Shown here: piece after piece, positions 32,201 to 45,000 of the stretch
How the letters are laid out: every line of letters begins with the position of its first letter
Numbering within the stretch: the stretch's first letter is position 1
Assembly: GCA_020536535.1 (NCBI GenBank)
Contig: JAHLWZ010000275.1
Location: 1 to 64,000, forward strand
Reading direction: 5' to 3'
DNA: 64,000 bases
DNA from: Pelomyxa schiedti
Taxonomy: Eukaryota > Evosea > Pelobiontida > Pelomyxidae
Notes under the pieces: generated by a model
What the model saw: only the letters and a program-made list of their open reading frames with translations
The model's database searches: none
Told to the model about the DNA's origin: nothing
Program-made: the position numbers and the translations under genes

Positions 32201-34087
32201 AATCTTGTCAAACCCTTATGTGCAACTCCTGTGCAAGTGGATTGCGCACAGCCAAGTCCAGTCGTCAACTCCACATCCGATAAGATTCCTTTGCTGGTTC
32301 CTGAATTGTGTAGGGCGTACCCATTATCCTTTGAAGTTATAAAAGCGTCACTCATGCTTCCAGCAGTTTTACAGCGTATAGAGGTATGTGAAGTTCATTC
32401 TGGTAGCATACTCAAAATTGTGAATAGAAAGTTGCTTTAGTGGCTGAAATTCCTACTATTATCCCCACTCTACAAATGTCATCGACTTCGTCATTGTTGG
32501 CTGCAACTACGGCTATGACTGCAATCGATCCTGAAAATTACGAAACATTGGAGAAATTAGGAGACTCTGTTCTTAAAATCATCGCCACCGTGCACGTGTT
32601 CTGCATCCATCCAGCGACTGCAAACGAAGGCGATTTGACTAATGCAAGAGCTTCACTCATACGAAACGACTTCTTGCAGGAACTAATGGAAAGGTCGTTG
32701 TTACTACCCCATACATTTACAGTGCCTCAACCCTGGAGTACATGGACACCACCTGGACTTACCCTCCCTAGTGAGTGATTTGTTCAATCCACGTAGTTAT
32801 AACTACACACCAGTCTTCAAAAAACGCAGTGTTCCAAATAAAGTTCTTGCCGATATTGTAGAAGCACTGACAGCAACAGTATGGCTTGCCAAGGAACCGG
32901 AGAGAAGTTTTGTAGGTTTGGCACCCAGTAACAAAATCTTCAATGACTTTTTTGATATAGAATCTTGTGCCTTTCTTGCAAGCATGGGTGCGCCGTTCAA
33001 TGCTTGGCAGAGTTATCATCCTCCCGATCCCATTTCCAGACCTTTGGAAGCGTCGCATGTAGTAACAATAGCATCCACACTGAACAAACACATTACAGAT
33101 ACAAAAAATAGAGGCTCTTCTGCAGTACGAATTCAAAAATAAAATATGGATCTCCCAAGCGCTTACCGACTCTGATTCTATTCTCGACAACTATGAACGC
33201 TTAGAATTCCTGGGTGACGCTATTCTAGACATCATAATTGTTGATTACTTGCACAGGTACGCAATTATTAGTTCACAAGCGCCTCGTTCACATCCTACAG
33301 TAAATATCCGACTCAACCCCCAGGAGTTTTAACAAAGCTTCACGGTACATGTGCCTGCAATGAAACTTTTGCCATGTTGTGTGAAAAATCCCACTTGAGC
33401 ACTTTCATCATACCGTATGATTATGAGACAGTATAATTTAACCTTCTAAAAGCTTGTTGTAGGGCTACAGGTGATTCAGCCCTTCCCCCTATAAGAACAG
33501 TGTATCACTGGAGGAATACTGCGTACTTCTCTCCATAATTCTCAAAGAGGAGTACACAGTATTAATCTCCGGTGAAGCACGCTTTACTCTTCAACATTGA
33601 CAAGCACTAGACGCAGGACATACAAAAGCCGATGTTTTTGAAGCTATTGCTGGTGCAGTTTTCCTGGATACAACATTTTCTTATGATCTCACGCGGAAGG
33701 TGTTCTTCCCACTACTCCGAGATTTCCTTGATGCTCAGAGAAATCCTATCTCGTACCGTTCCTTTCCACCATCTGTAACGCTCACCCCCTCTCAGGGATG
33801 TTGAAGTACTCCTGCAGGAAAAGTGTCCAAATGATCCTAGGCCTTTTCGATTCAAAAATTTGGGAGACCAATGGGTGTGCGACGTAATGCTCCACGGGAA
33901 AGTTCTGGCCACGGCGAAGGCTTATTTCAAGCACAATGCGAAGGCAGAAGCAGCACTCTTAGCACTACCTCTTCTTCTACAACCAAACCCAAACACCACA
34001 TCACCAGGCTCTGCCGACTCGCAAACTAAGGAATCAGAGGAAGCTCTAGAATCCCTCCCCAAAAAACGGCGAGTCGTGGGAGCCTAA
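29227..34087 (+). CDS. DCR: Dicer with a degenerate helicase domain
   Basis: RNase III enzyme that cuts double-stranded RNA into small RNAs. The ATG at 29227 opens MDQDQIAYGDSLVAFNKQVV. Helicase lobe 1 is recognisable, but Walker A is eroded (VVAQTTCRTEGACV) and DECH is replaced (LIVFDFCSGA, ~29785-29830). RPSIVGLVCMGD replaces motif III. In lobe 2, GLFGVVLVKSQSSSSILVDV keeps the VFV.R region, but motif VI reads ESRRSIHSSSG. A Ser/Thr-rich insert (~30600-31080) leads to the platform region (RTYMHVLSREGTLFPWCLLT, ~31210) and PAZ (VLWTIYNDSPLYIPQRITED, ~31745). VPELCRAYPLSFEVI precedes RNase IIIa (ETLEKLGDSVLK, ~32550; KVLADIVEAL, ~32840). RNase IIIb is YERLEFLGDAILD (~33190) with KADVFEAIAGAVFLD (~33620). 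A short dsRBD-like end and a basic KKRR follow. The stop is TAA at 34085-34087. All acidic RNase III residues appear intact. Confidence 0.9.
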
Positions 34088-34318
34088 CGGCAAACACCAC
34101 ATGCACTACATCCCCCCACCAGAATTCAATCCTTGTACCTTTTTCACTAGTGTACTAATTTTGTCCCGTTCTCCTATTGGAGACACAGTTCCCATCTAGC
34201 GAAAAAATGGTCCACTTGATCCCCTGTTTCCCACCCCAAACAGGGCAGCGTTTCCTAGTTTGGAATTGTACAAGAAATCGGTTCCCCGAACGAAAAAATA
34301 TTAAAAAAAACCACAACA

Positions 34319-37208
34319 ATGTCAAGCACCCAACCGGAGCAGCCCGTCATGAGACCAGCAACCAGCACAGCCAACAACAACATCATCAACAACATCCACA
34401 TCGACATAAGCAGTGGTGAAAACAAACAAGCCACCACCGCCAGCACAACCAACAACAACAACACCAACACCAACAGCAGCAGCAGCAGCAGCAGCAAATG
34501 CAGCGGGGGCGCCAGCACCCATAATGAGGGATGCGAGGGCCCGGGGGCGTGCGGGGAGGGGTCGGGGGGCGGCGGCACGGCGCCGTCGTCGGCGGAGGGG
34601 GCTGCGGCGGAGCTGTGGGCGTACGGGGGGGGCAGGGCGACCGCGGTGATTGGCGCCAAGACGTTCCTCAAGCACATAGTGATGACGATCGCGGTAGGCG
34701 TCGTTGTGTTGCTAATAGGCCTGTCTGTGGGCTTCGTCATCGTCAACATGGTCCGAGCTGCTGTAAAGAGGAACCTCGTTTTTGATGGACCCGACTCCCC
34801 CGTCGTTGGTTTGTTTTTTTTTTTTTTTTTTTTTTTTTTTTTCCCCTTCTTCTCGTCCCTAAACAGCTTCGCAGACATTCTTCTGTCAACAGAACCTAAA
34901 CTTGAAAGTATGTATGCCGTAGCTGGGGGTTTGTTTTGATGGGTGGTCTTTCTGGGTGAAAAAAAAAAAAACAGAGTATACCACCTATGAGATGTACTTC
35001 TTCAATATCACAAACCCCAATGAAGTGAAGCAGGGTGCGGCACCACAAATTCAAGAATGCGGCCCCTTCAGATATCACCGATACAACATGTTAATTGCAG
35101 TCTCCTTCAATGGAGATAACACTGAAGCAACGTTTACAAAGCGCAGTGTGACCCTGTACGCAGGGCAACCAGGTGATCTCGACCCAGCCACCGCCAAGAT
35201 TACTTTGATTAACCCATTTTACCTATTTTATATTGTATGCAGTTTCTGTTCTTTAAATTACATTCACCGATTTTAGGGATACTTTGGTTCAGAGAAGGCA
35301 ATGCTAGCGTATTTTGGAGGTTCTGCAGTCTCCTATGTAGTGTCCCGTCTGACTAGTCCAGTATTTTCCTTCTATTCTTACTTTTTTCTAATTGCCGTAG
35401 GGGTTCCAACTGTCTGCAGTGATCGAGACATCAAATTCGTTGCTTCCTTCCATTCGAGATTCCATTCTTAAATCGATGCCCGAAGAGGATTTTTATGAGA
35501 TATGGGCAAATTTTACCTCTGACCCGCCTGGATACCCGTCTACTCTGCGAGTATCCAGTGGTTCCCCTTCTAGGATCTCCCAAACTCAATGTTCGCGCCT
35601 GTGGGATTGCTCTGATCCCATATCATTTTGTGCCAGGGGTTCTTCACGTTGGCGCACAGCTGCTCTGGGCGATACAACTGCAATAGACACCATAGCCCTT
35701 ACTATTGGCTTAAATATTGAGCAAGTCACTTTAGTGTTAAATTGGCTCCGAACCTTCTGGCAAGTGAATGTGACCACCTACATTATTTCCACTCATTCGC
35801 TTTCGTCAATGGATGATGTGGGTTATTGTCAATGGGGAACGGGCTCTATTCTTCCTAGGGGGGGTACAAGCAATTCATCATTTCCAATCGAGCTGGCGAT
35901 CTGGGCCAACAGGACTTTGTCTATAGATTTATCTCTTCACCTCTCTTCTAGCAAGTTGTTACTTTCAGGAACCACCGCACTCACGATACCGGCAAATTAT
36001 GAGTACTTCATGGCACAAAGTGCAGCAAACAACATTACTGCACTACAAACTTGGGGGTTGACCACCTCTGAAGCCAGCATTATTGCCCAGTATTTGACAG
36101 CCCTAGTGCAGTACTACGCACTCACACCACTAGAGGCTGCTTTCAAGGCAGGAGGTTCGCTATTTAGTACTCGTACAGCGTTACAATGGATGTGGGCAAA
36201 AAATTCTGATGGCTCTGATTACCCAGACCCCTTCGCTTCAGCTTTAATGAAAAAAAATGTGTCCCATGCGCTACTTCGAAATGACAGCTCCGTCGAAGAG
36301 GCGCGAGCCAGGAATGGGACCTCTACAGTCAATACTGGGAAAAATGACCTGTCTCTTTTGTGGTGGACTGTGGCGGAAAATGGCGTGTCCGTTATCGACT
36401 GGTGGGAAAAACCAGTCAAATTTGGGGGCATTGGAAGCTCCCAATTCAAGCCTTTTCAGTCATCCACGTCATATAAACCAATAATTTGGACCGGTGAGCT
36501 TGCTCGTACCCTCGAATTTGATGTATGCAAAAGGCTTTTTTTTTATTATGCCTAACTCTCAAACAGTATGTTAAGAATGGAAAGCTTTTTGGTATCGACT
36601 TCAACCACTATCAGCTCAGTCCTAACTGTCTGGATGCCAATTCCACATTTTATATGAGTTTTTCTGGCTTCGCAAACATGACAGCAAGGCCCCATTCAAA
36701 TGGAGTCCCGTACTTTCTCGGCATGCCACATTTCTACATGGCGGAGTCTTGGCTCTCCAATGTTTCTGGACTAACAGCACCGGTGTTCGAAAATCACGGG
36801 ACATTCCTGGAAATACAACCTTTCCTGGGAGCAGTGATGCGATTCGCTAAGAGAATGCAGACCAACTTCTTCATAGACAGTGTGTGGAAAGAGAAGCTGA
36901 GTGTTATGTCACCAAAGCTACCACAACTTATGTACCCTGTTTACTGGGTATCTGAGTCTGGCTGCATGTCGGAAGAGAACGCAACCTCTCTCTATGACGG
37001 TGTGCTTAGTATGGTCAGAATATCGCACATAATCCTCGTGTGTGGAGTCATTGTCGGAACCGTTTTGCTTGTAGCCGGCCTCACATTACTTGCTGTGAGG
37101 ATGGCCCACAAACGGCTGGCCTCAAATGTTATTGCACCAATGGACACAGACCCAGAGACAGATATTCCACTGTCAACGATGGCAAAGGCAACCACCGATT
37201 CTGTGTAA
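34319..37208 (+). CDS. CD36/LIMP-2 family scavenger-receptor protein
   Basis: Type III membrane protein with two membrane spans and a large lumenal/extracellular loop; relatives bind lipids or lipoproteins or sort lysosomal enzymes. The ATG at 34319 begins a GC-rich exon (Asn/Ser runs, Gly-rich) ending in TM1, IVMTIAVGVVVLLIGLSVGF (~34677-34740). After a long poly-T intron come YTTYEMYFFNITNPNEV and IQECGPFRYHRY, the family signature (~34978-35080). The large exon 35402-36520 has many N-glycosylation sites. The C-terminal family block is FGIDFNHYQLSPNC, GVPYFLGMPHFYMAESW, ENHGTFLEIQPFLGAVMRFA and KRMQTNFFIDSV, then TM2 (HIILVCGVIVGTVLLVAGLT, ~37025-37085). The tail includes an acidic, leucine-containing stretch (DPETDIPL) that might act in sorting. 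The stop is TAA at 37206-37208. Confidence 0.9.
34441..34497 (+). repeat. Coding AAC/AGC triplet runs (poly-Asn/poly-Ser)
   Basis: Triplet runs inside exon 1 of the CD36-like gene code for short Asn/Thr and Ser homopolymers ahead of the first membrane span. Confidence 0.85.
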
Positions 37209-37278
37209 TTTGCATTATTATTCCCTTGTGTTGTACTCGATAGTGTTAATTCCAAAAAAATTTTTTATTTTTTTTTTG

Positions 37279-38993
37279 CTACTTTTTATTCCTTCTTGGC
37301 GTTCCTTTTTTTCTCAATGGTGCTGGGAGAAGCTCAGGGTGGTTCCTATTCAAAATTTTGTAGATTTCACCTTGGTTCGTTGACCGCTTTAGAGCCTCCA
37401 AATCTTATGATTTTGTTCATGAAAAGAAAATGGAAGGGAAGGAAAGAAACCTTTGGTAGAAAGACGTGGCTCGGCCATTTCACATAGAGGACGTTGTATT
37501 CTACCAAAGCTGGACTGAAAGAAAAAAGGTTCAGAGGGATAAAGAAGAAGGAAAACTCTGCACTTGGTATTTCTTAGTGAGAGTCAGAAAATCCACAATA
37601 CATTCAGGTGGAGCTATTGAGTAGCCGTGGAATAAAGCCGGGTTATGAATGAGACTGTGCCCAACCATCACGCCTTTTTGTAGCTGTTATCCAGTGGGTT
37701 CTAAAAGGAAACCAGTACCTGAGCAGCCTGTGCATTTCCTTATGTACTTCACCTGATTCAAAGATGTCGCACCTCCATTGGCGATGATAGGGATTGATAC
37801 ATTTTCATTTATCTGGAGGAGTTAGGAGAGCGTGAATGTCGCAAAAGTCTTTACCAGCCTTATTGCTGCATGGTTTGCGCGGTCATAAGGTGAGTCTTCC
37901 GGCGTCCTTCCATGCACAGTGATGAACGAGAGCCCACAGTGTTCGGCTCGCTTAGCAATTTCCACCGTCTTCCTGTAATAAGTGAGGCTGAGAAGTGTTG
38001 CTCTATAAAATGTATACTTCAGATCCTTGTTGATTCGAATTTTTATAGAGAATTCTTGTTCTGGGAGTCTGCGGGTTGCAGTGGTCATAATATCATAAAT
38101 TTTCTGTGGCTTTTTAAGCAGTGCACTGCCTAAACCACTTGAAATAACCCAATCTTGGGGGCATCCACAGTTGAGGTCTATTGCATCACAGTTTCTTTTT
38201 TTGCCCAAACAAGATCAGCATGACAGGGAACCGTATCTTCGCAACACACAAGGCAACTTGCTCTGCTGCAGTGGCAAACATTTCAGGATCATTTGCTGCA
38301 AACTGAGCCACACAAGGTCGGTCAAGGTCTTTTTGTGAGGATAAGGATTTCTCATTGTTTTTATCCCAGCGTACTGTCTACTTCGTTGATATTATGTGCC
38401 TCAGTGTCTTTCAAGTTAACGAAATCTTCAGCTACCATCATTTGGGTAAAGGTGATATCAGCCCCCCAGCTAGAGTTTTTTTTTTACTGTGTGTGAATTC
38501 ATACTATTCAGAAATAATGGCGACATACTGTCGGTACAACACACGGCTAGCAATTCTTTTTTTTTGAAAGAAGGTGATATTAGGCAGGAAATGAATACAT
38601 AGCGCTGAGGGATGGAGAGTTACGATGAAAATCGCACCATGGGTGCAGCTACTGTAATCAAACGATCCTCACACAGCATGCTAGACAACACATGAGGCTC
38701 TGATTCTCCTTCTGATTCTCCTCCTCCTTCTTCTTCCCCCTCTTCTTCTGCATCGTCCTCCTCGTTCTTCAGACTATTAGTTCAGCCGACCAAAACGGGT
38801 TATCGAGCATCACCACGCCGTGGTTAAGATTGCCCATAGGAAAAAAGAAACAACAATAAACCTCAGAGGACGTACTGTCCTCTTCGGCGCCATCGTCACT
38901 CTCTTCGTCTTCTTCTTCCTCTGTCGCTGCACTTGTCTCGTCTTCCTCGGGTTCTTCGTCGGGCGCTGTCCGCGAGTACCACAGTTGCCCCAT
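37279..38993 (-). CDS. DUS4: tRNA-dihydrouridine synthase, Dus4-like
   Basis: FMN enzyme reducing uridine in the tRNA D-loop. The ATG at 38993 opens MGQLWYSRTAPDEEPEEDET, a highly acidic leader continued in exon 2. Domain motifs follow: LCEDRLITVAAPMVRFSS (family AAPMvrfS), QMMVAEDFVN, RPCVAQFAANDPEMFATAA (~38300-38240), CDAIDLNCGCPQDW (~38190-38145), the conserved LLKKPQKIYDIM and FSIKIRI, and FITVHGRTPEDSPYDRA. Then come IPIIANGGATSL, DGVMVGHSLIHNPALF and a C-terminal exon LEALKRSTNQGEIYKILNRN ending in a basic tail. The stop is TAG at 37279-37281. NCGCPQ is the Dus catalytic-loop pattern, and the GHSLIHNP block fits Dus4 better than Dus1-3. The stop is only 70 bp from the convergent CD36-like stop. 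Confidence 0.88.
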
Positions 38994-39090
38994 TGGGGTT
39001 TTGATTAGACGCCGAGGCGAAATCGAAAACGGTGATTGTCGTTTGCTTCGTTTTCATCAAAGGAAGGCCTCCCTGTGCGGAACAAAGAGC
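38994..39090. promoter_or_regulatory. Very short divergent promoter region DUS4 / PI3K
   Basis: Fewer than 100 bp separate the two opposing start codons, so both genes must share a nucleosome-free region or use overlapping leaders. Confidence 0.4.
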
Positions 39091-42000
39091 ATGTCGGACC
39101 CCAAGTTGGGACCGCCGGCGGCGAGCGGGCGCCCCAGGCCGCCTCCCCCTTCGTCGGCGTCCCCGTCGTCTCTGGCGCTGCGAGGGCAGCCGGGTACCGT
39201 CGGAGGGGGCGCGCGGGACGGCCACGCGTGCTGCTCGGCGTCGCCCCCGCCCCCGCGCCGCCCCGCGCCCCCGTCTCGGCCCCCGCCCACGTCGCCCTCT
39301 CCCCCCATACTCCCCACCCCGGCCCCTACCCCCAGCCCCGCCAGCAGCGGCAGCGGGGGGCCACCCTCGCGGCGCCCTCCCCCAACCCCCACCACCCCTC
39401 CTTCCTCACTGCAGAGCCCTCCTCCGCCTGCCTCAACAACAAACACCACAACCGGCACTGGTACGACTGGCAGTTGTTCGCCGAGAATGTTGGGTGGTTC
39501 TAGACAGCCTCCCCCCGTATCGTCTCCATCTCCACCATTATCATCACCATCATCATCAACAACAGCATCATCACCATCAACGGGCAGAAAATTGTCTGTT
39601 GGAACATCACTTTCGCCTAGTGACCAAATCACACCTTCCAGTACCAAGTTTGACACTTCTTCTAGTGTGTCAGTTGAAGAATCCAATGGGAGCAGCACAG
39701 CCACACCTCTTGAGTCTCGCACACGCTCGACTAGCAATGACTCCTCACTAAGTGGTTACTCTCACTCTGGTGGGGTTTCAATCACTACTACACCTACAAG
39801 CACTTGGGTGCCATCAACAGCACCCAGGAAAAACACAATCCTGATTTCTATGTCGGGCTTATCTCCAAACTCGTCTGCAAAGGATAGTCCCACTCCACTA
39901 AAAACAGCACAAGTACAAGAAAGTTCTCTGCTTGCAACTCCAGCCAATACAACTTCTGATATATCCACAACCAACCCTCCTTGTGAACCAAATAGCACTC
40001 CAAACACTGAAGCTACGTCTTCCAAACCTCCACTAAAACCTGCTCCGGCAATCCCAGTATCAAGCAAACCCAAGCCAACATCCCCAGATAACAGTTCAGA
40101 ACAAAGTATTGCGACTGGTGAAGCCTCTCTTTCTACACCCATAACGATTTCTCCCTCACCACCTTTGGAAACAACATCATCCTCTTGTTCGACAGATTCC
40201 ACAGTTTCACAGGGAACAGAAGAAAATGCTGTAAACTCAGAGGCCGCTCGTAAGAAGCATTTGTCAACTAGATCACCAAATCCAGTTACAGTGTGGAAGT
40301 ACCAGCCACAACAACGTTCCCACCGTCATGCAATCATTCTCTCTAACTCAGCCGCAGCAGCTCTCTCAGAAGCTTCACCAGGAACACCTACCAGCTTGGA
40401 GCCTGAAGTGCCTCGCAGTAGTATTCCACCCACACGTCCACCCCCACCCACTCCACATGCAAGAGCAAATTCTTCCCCGGAAACGCCGCAAGAATCATCT
40501 CCTGCTACTTCCTCTCTGCAAGACTCCGGAGTATCAAGTCAGGGTCAATTAGCCTCACAAGATGTGGAGTGTGTGAGAATAACAACTCAACCAGAAAACC
40601 CACAACAGTCTTCTCCACGGTCAGTGCCCGCCCCGGCAAATTCAGAACAAAGACCGAGAATGGCTTCTGTTGCCTCGCAGCTCACAACTACCTCTTCAAC
40701 TGGAGCACTCAATGTCACCCCTCACCGGAGACCACAACCACCAGTAAGTGCAGCTTCCTGTGCGTCCTTGCAAGTCAACGTTTCTAGAGCTGTACACAAC
40801 GCATTGAGTGTCCCACCTTCAGAATCACTACCTATAGGGCGGCAAGGAGCTGATGAACAGCAAAGAGCCCGAAAAGGCAGTACTGTGGAGATACGTAAAG
40901 GAGGGGATGAATCACCTATTCTACCTTCCTCAGTAAAGAAAGGCGCAAACTTTTGTGGTCTTGCAATCACCTCCCCTGACAACAAGCTGAAGTTGCCAGA
41001 TCGAAATAATCCCAGGAAAGTGCCCGAGACTACTGATCCAAAAAGAAAACTTACCAATTCCAAGAGTTCTGCACCAACAAACTCAGAACCAGTGTGAAAC
41101 TCTTTACCATTCTGCTAATTGCTGACAATTGTTCAGGCCAGGCCTCCAGGAGCAAATTTACTTGCTTCACAGTTACGGTCTGCTGTTGGTGAAAGGTGGG
41201 GTAACATTTCCACCACTATGTACTGACAACTTCGAACAGTTTTATTCTCAGGCAGAAAATGGTGGCAACAGACCAAGTTGAGTACTTTCTAATCTTCACA
41301 GGAGAACAACCTCTAACAAACAGTAGGGCGAAGATGACCCTGAGATATCTCATACCCTTGCAACAGTTTGTTTAAATCCTTCTTACTTCTCTGAGTTTCA
41401 ACTCTAGAAAAGCATAAATATAGTATATAAGGGAACTGTTCCTCCTCAGTATTTCTACTACCACTCTACAATTTCAGTCCAGTCTGTGGTGGCCAATGTT
41501 GCACGTGATGCACACCTTCCCCCAGGCAAAAAGTTGCATCTAGGTATTCCAGACATTGGAATCTGGCTTGGTGACGAATTTCTCACTCAGCCATTGTATT
41601 ATATTCTCACCATACATCCTTCATTCACAAGTCTAGGATGCAACTGCCATTTGTCCAAGTATGCTGCAAGTTAGGGATTTGTTTCTTATTTGAAGTGTCA
41701 GAACTGCCAATGGACACTAAAATCATCCACGATATAGAACCTCTCACTCTTTCTGTAGGATTTCACTACTTTGAAGAAATTAGCCGCTAACATTAAGACA
41801 GCTCATTGCTGAAATGTATATATTTGACCTCGTGGATTCGCGGTATTCAGTACTGATTGGAAAGCACAAGGTAATAGCCCCTTTCACCATGCTTAAAAAA
41901 ATGGAGACAAATTAGGAAGAAGTTGACCATGAGCGTCGAGTTCTAGCAAGGTAATTCTTTTTCCAACCCCCTCTTTTAAATTGCCACTCAGGATGAGACT

Positions 42001-45000
42001 TGCAATGGATTCCACTCTGAGGGCCGAACTTCCTAAATTTGTATATGTTGGCTCCGAGCCTGCTCTAGAGTATCCCTCGGCGGTACTTAATCATCTTTTC
42101 CTCCCCCTAGTGAAGCATTGTAGGTCACTGATTTCACTGTAACCTGCTCCCTGGTCACTGATCCAATTCTCATTTCATGCCCAGGTCACAATCATCTTTC
42201 ATGAGTGTATTTATTTTATTTTTGACATTCTTCCTCAAGGTGACACACCTATCACAATGGTAACAGCCCAAGTTTTCAATGCTTTTCAGTTCAGGGCTCC
42301 AGAACAGTTTTCATCACTTTCCGCCAGTCGTTTCACTCTTAAGGCACATGGATATCACGAATTTCTGGAGGACATGTAACTTTCTTGTTCTGCTGAATGT
42401 TAGGTTTAACTTTAGTCAAGAGATCCCTCACACCCTCTTGTCTTGTGTGATTTTGATTGTGTCCGTAGAGCAGTACTCAAAAGTCAACCATTACAGTTTA
42501 CTTTTATGGAACGGAGGGTGTTATTAACAACACCTACTATTGATCTCAATGAAACCATTGACAAAGTAGGCACGATACTACCTTAATTTTCCTCCCTTAC
42601 TTCAACAAGTTATTAGCACGTGAACCCATACTTTCACCAACTGAGTTATCAAAGCCTACTGTCTCTATCCTGGATATACAAAAAGTGTTTTCTTTAAAAG
42701 TATGACCAGTTAAAGGGGGACAAAAGTCTAAACTATTCAAGATTTGTAGTGTTGAGAACATCAAGGTTATAACGGAAAAAAGATTACGAAAATATTCACT
42801 TCTGTCTAGTGGCCAGTCCTACCTGATGAAAAGCCAAGAGCACCACCTTTCAAAGTTTATGTAATTGCTGGTATTTTCCACTGTGGTGCTTGTATTGCTC
42901 CTCCAGGTTCTTTTTCACCCAGACGTTTTTGTTCCTGAATTTTCCCCAGTATTTACTACTGTTGCTCAGTATCCATTACCCACAGATTTTACTGCATGGG
43001 ATACTTGGCTTCACTTCAATATCACTCTACGCTGTCTACCAAAGGTTCGCTTCACACTCGGCCCTTATAATTTGTTTCCAAAAGGAATCCAGACTACTGT
43101 TCACAATTTTTGCTACAGTAGATGAGGCCCACATTGGGCAAACTCCCACTGAAGTTGGGAAGTATGTTTTTCTTTGAGTTACATTGCCTTGCCTCTTAAC
43201 ATAACCAGCAAAGATACCCCACTTGGATGGGCTGGGATGCATTTGTTTAATCACAAATCAGTGCTAAAATCTGGGAAATTGAAATATAAACTGTGGGAAG
43301 GATCTGCCAACCCGATCGGTAATCTCTGTTAAATACCGATTATTTGTCTCACCAATTTTAGGTGTTTGTGTTGAAAATACAGGAAATAACGCTACTATAC
43401 TTAACATCGAGTTTGAAAAGTACCCTTCAAAAATCATCTTTCCTCTTCCAGAGCTGTTTGGTATTCCTCCTTTTCACAGAACCTTGCTAACAATACCCAA
43501 CAGACAGTGCACTTTCTTCTCCGCCGACGACAACATTACGATTTGGTGAAAAAGAAAAAGCACAACTAAAAACCATCGATAACCTGGGTAAGTTTGACTT
43601 CTCTCTTCATTTGTTTCATGAAAGGTCAGATCCACTTCTGCCACTTACGGAGGAAGATAAGGATTTCCTTTGGGAATTCCGGGAAATGCTAATGAAGCTA
43701 AAACCACGTGCACTACCTAAATTGATGCGCTGTGTCCGCTGGCACATTCCCGAACATGTTGAATGCAATCTTTATCCTTTATTTTTTTAAATGTTTGTTC
43801 TTGAAAAAAAAAGGCTAGTGAAGCCCACAGGTAAGAGACCTAAAAAAGATTAAAAACGTTCCAGTAATAATGGCACACATAAAGAATTCTCAAATTGTGG
43901 CCCCTTCTCAAGCCAACAGCTGCATTGGAGGTTGCTGAATTCTGAAGTGTTACAATGAACTAACATTAGGAAATAGCTTCTAGACGCCAGATTTGCAGAT
44001 GAACAAGTTAGACAATTCGCTATCAAATGCATCAATACGATGTCCGACCCCCAATTGTCCAGCTTGTTATTGCAACTAACACAGGTTTCCCTTCTCACCC
44101 ACCTAAACTGTTCCCAATTTCCACTAGGTTCTTAAGTATGAACCTCATCACGGTTCAGACTTAAGCCACTTTTTGCTGCACAGAGCTCTGAAAAATAAAA
44201 CTGTGGTTGGGCATATGCTGTTTTGGTATTTAAAGGTGCTTCAGTGAGTATGTTGGTTGCATGCTAATGTACAGTAGTCTGAAATGCACGTGGACACAAT
44301 ATCAGAAAGGTATGGCATTCTAATTGAGGCCTTTCTGAGGGGATCTGGAATCTACCGCCAAGAATTCCTAAAAGAAGTACTTTTTTTTTCATCCAGTAAT
44401 TTCCCCTCATTCTTCCAGCATAAACTTCTGCAAGCGTTAGAGAATGTAGCTCGTCATGTGAAAACCCTTCCAAAAGAAGATAGAATCAGAGAAGCACGTG
44501 AACTACTAGCAAAGATTCCCTTCACTGGGCCTGTTCAACTACCTCTTGATCCCAGGTACCTTTTTTCGTAAACTAATTAGATAATCTTATCCAATCTCCA
44601 GGTTCGTAGTTCAGGGTTTTATTATTGAAAAATGCAAAGTTATGGACAGTAAGAAGGTAATGTTTTGACTCAAAGCAGAGTCTGAAAATAACCAAGGTCC
44701 CACTTTGGCTGGTTTTTCGAAATAGTGAACAGACAGCACCCCCAATTTTAGTGATCTTCAAAACGGGTGATGACTTGAGGCAAGATATTCTTACACTACA
44801 GGTCTCTTACAATTCCTCTTATCCATTTACCCTCCGTACCTGTTATTAATTGGTTAATAGATGTTGAGGTATGATTGCATGGTTTTAAGATCACACTAAA
44901 AATTGTACAGATTGATGGATTCAATGTGGAAAAACAGTGGGTTAGATTTGCGGCTTCAACCCTACCGATGCGTTGCCACTGGAGATAACATTGGCATGAT

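Noticed and set aside
34255-34878. Minus-strand open frames opposite the CD36-like first exon
   Set aside because: They arise from the GC-rich triplet runs of that exon. The plus frame leads directly into a membrane span and the CD36 family signature.
39057-39737. Minus-strand 226-residue open frame opposite the PI3K leader
   Set aside because: It is complementary to the Pro/Ser-rich leader and starts inside it. The plus frame is longer and splices in phase into PI3K.
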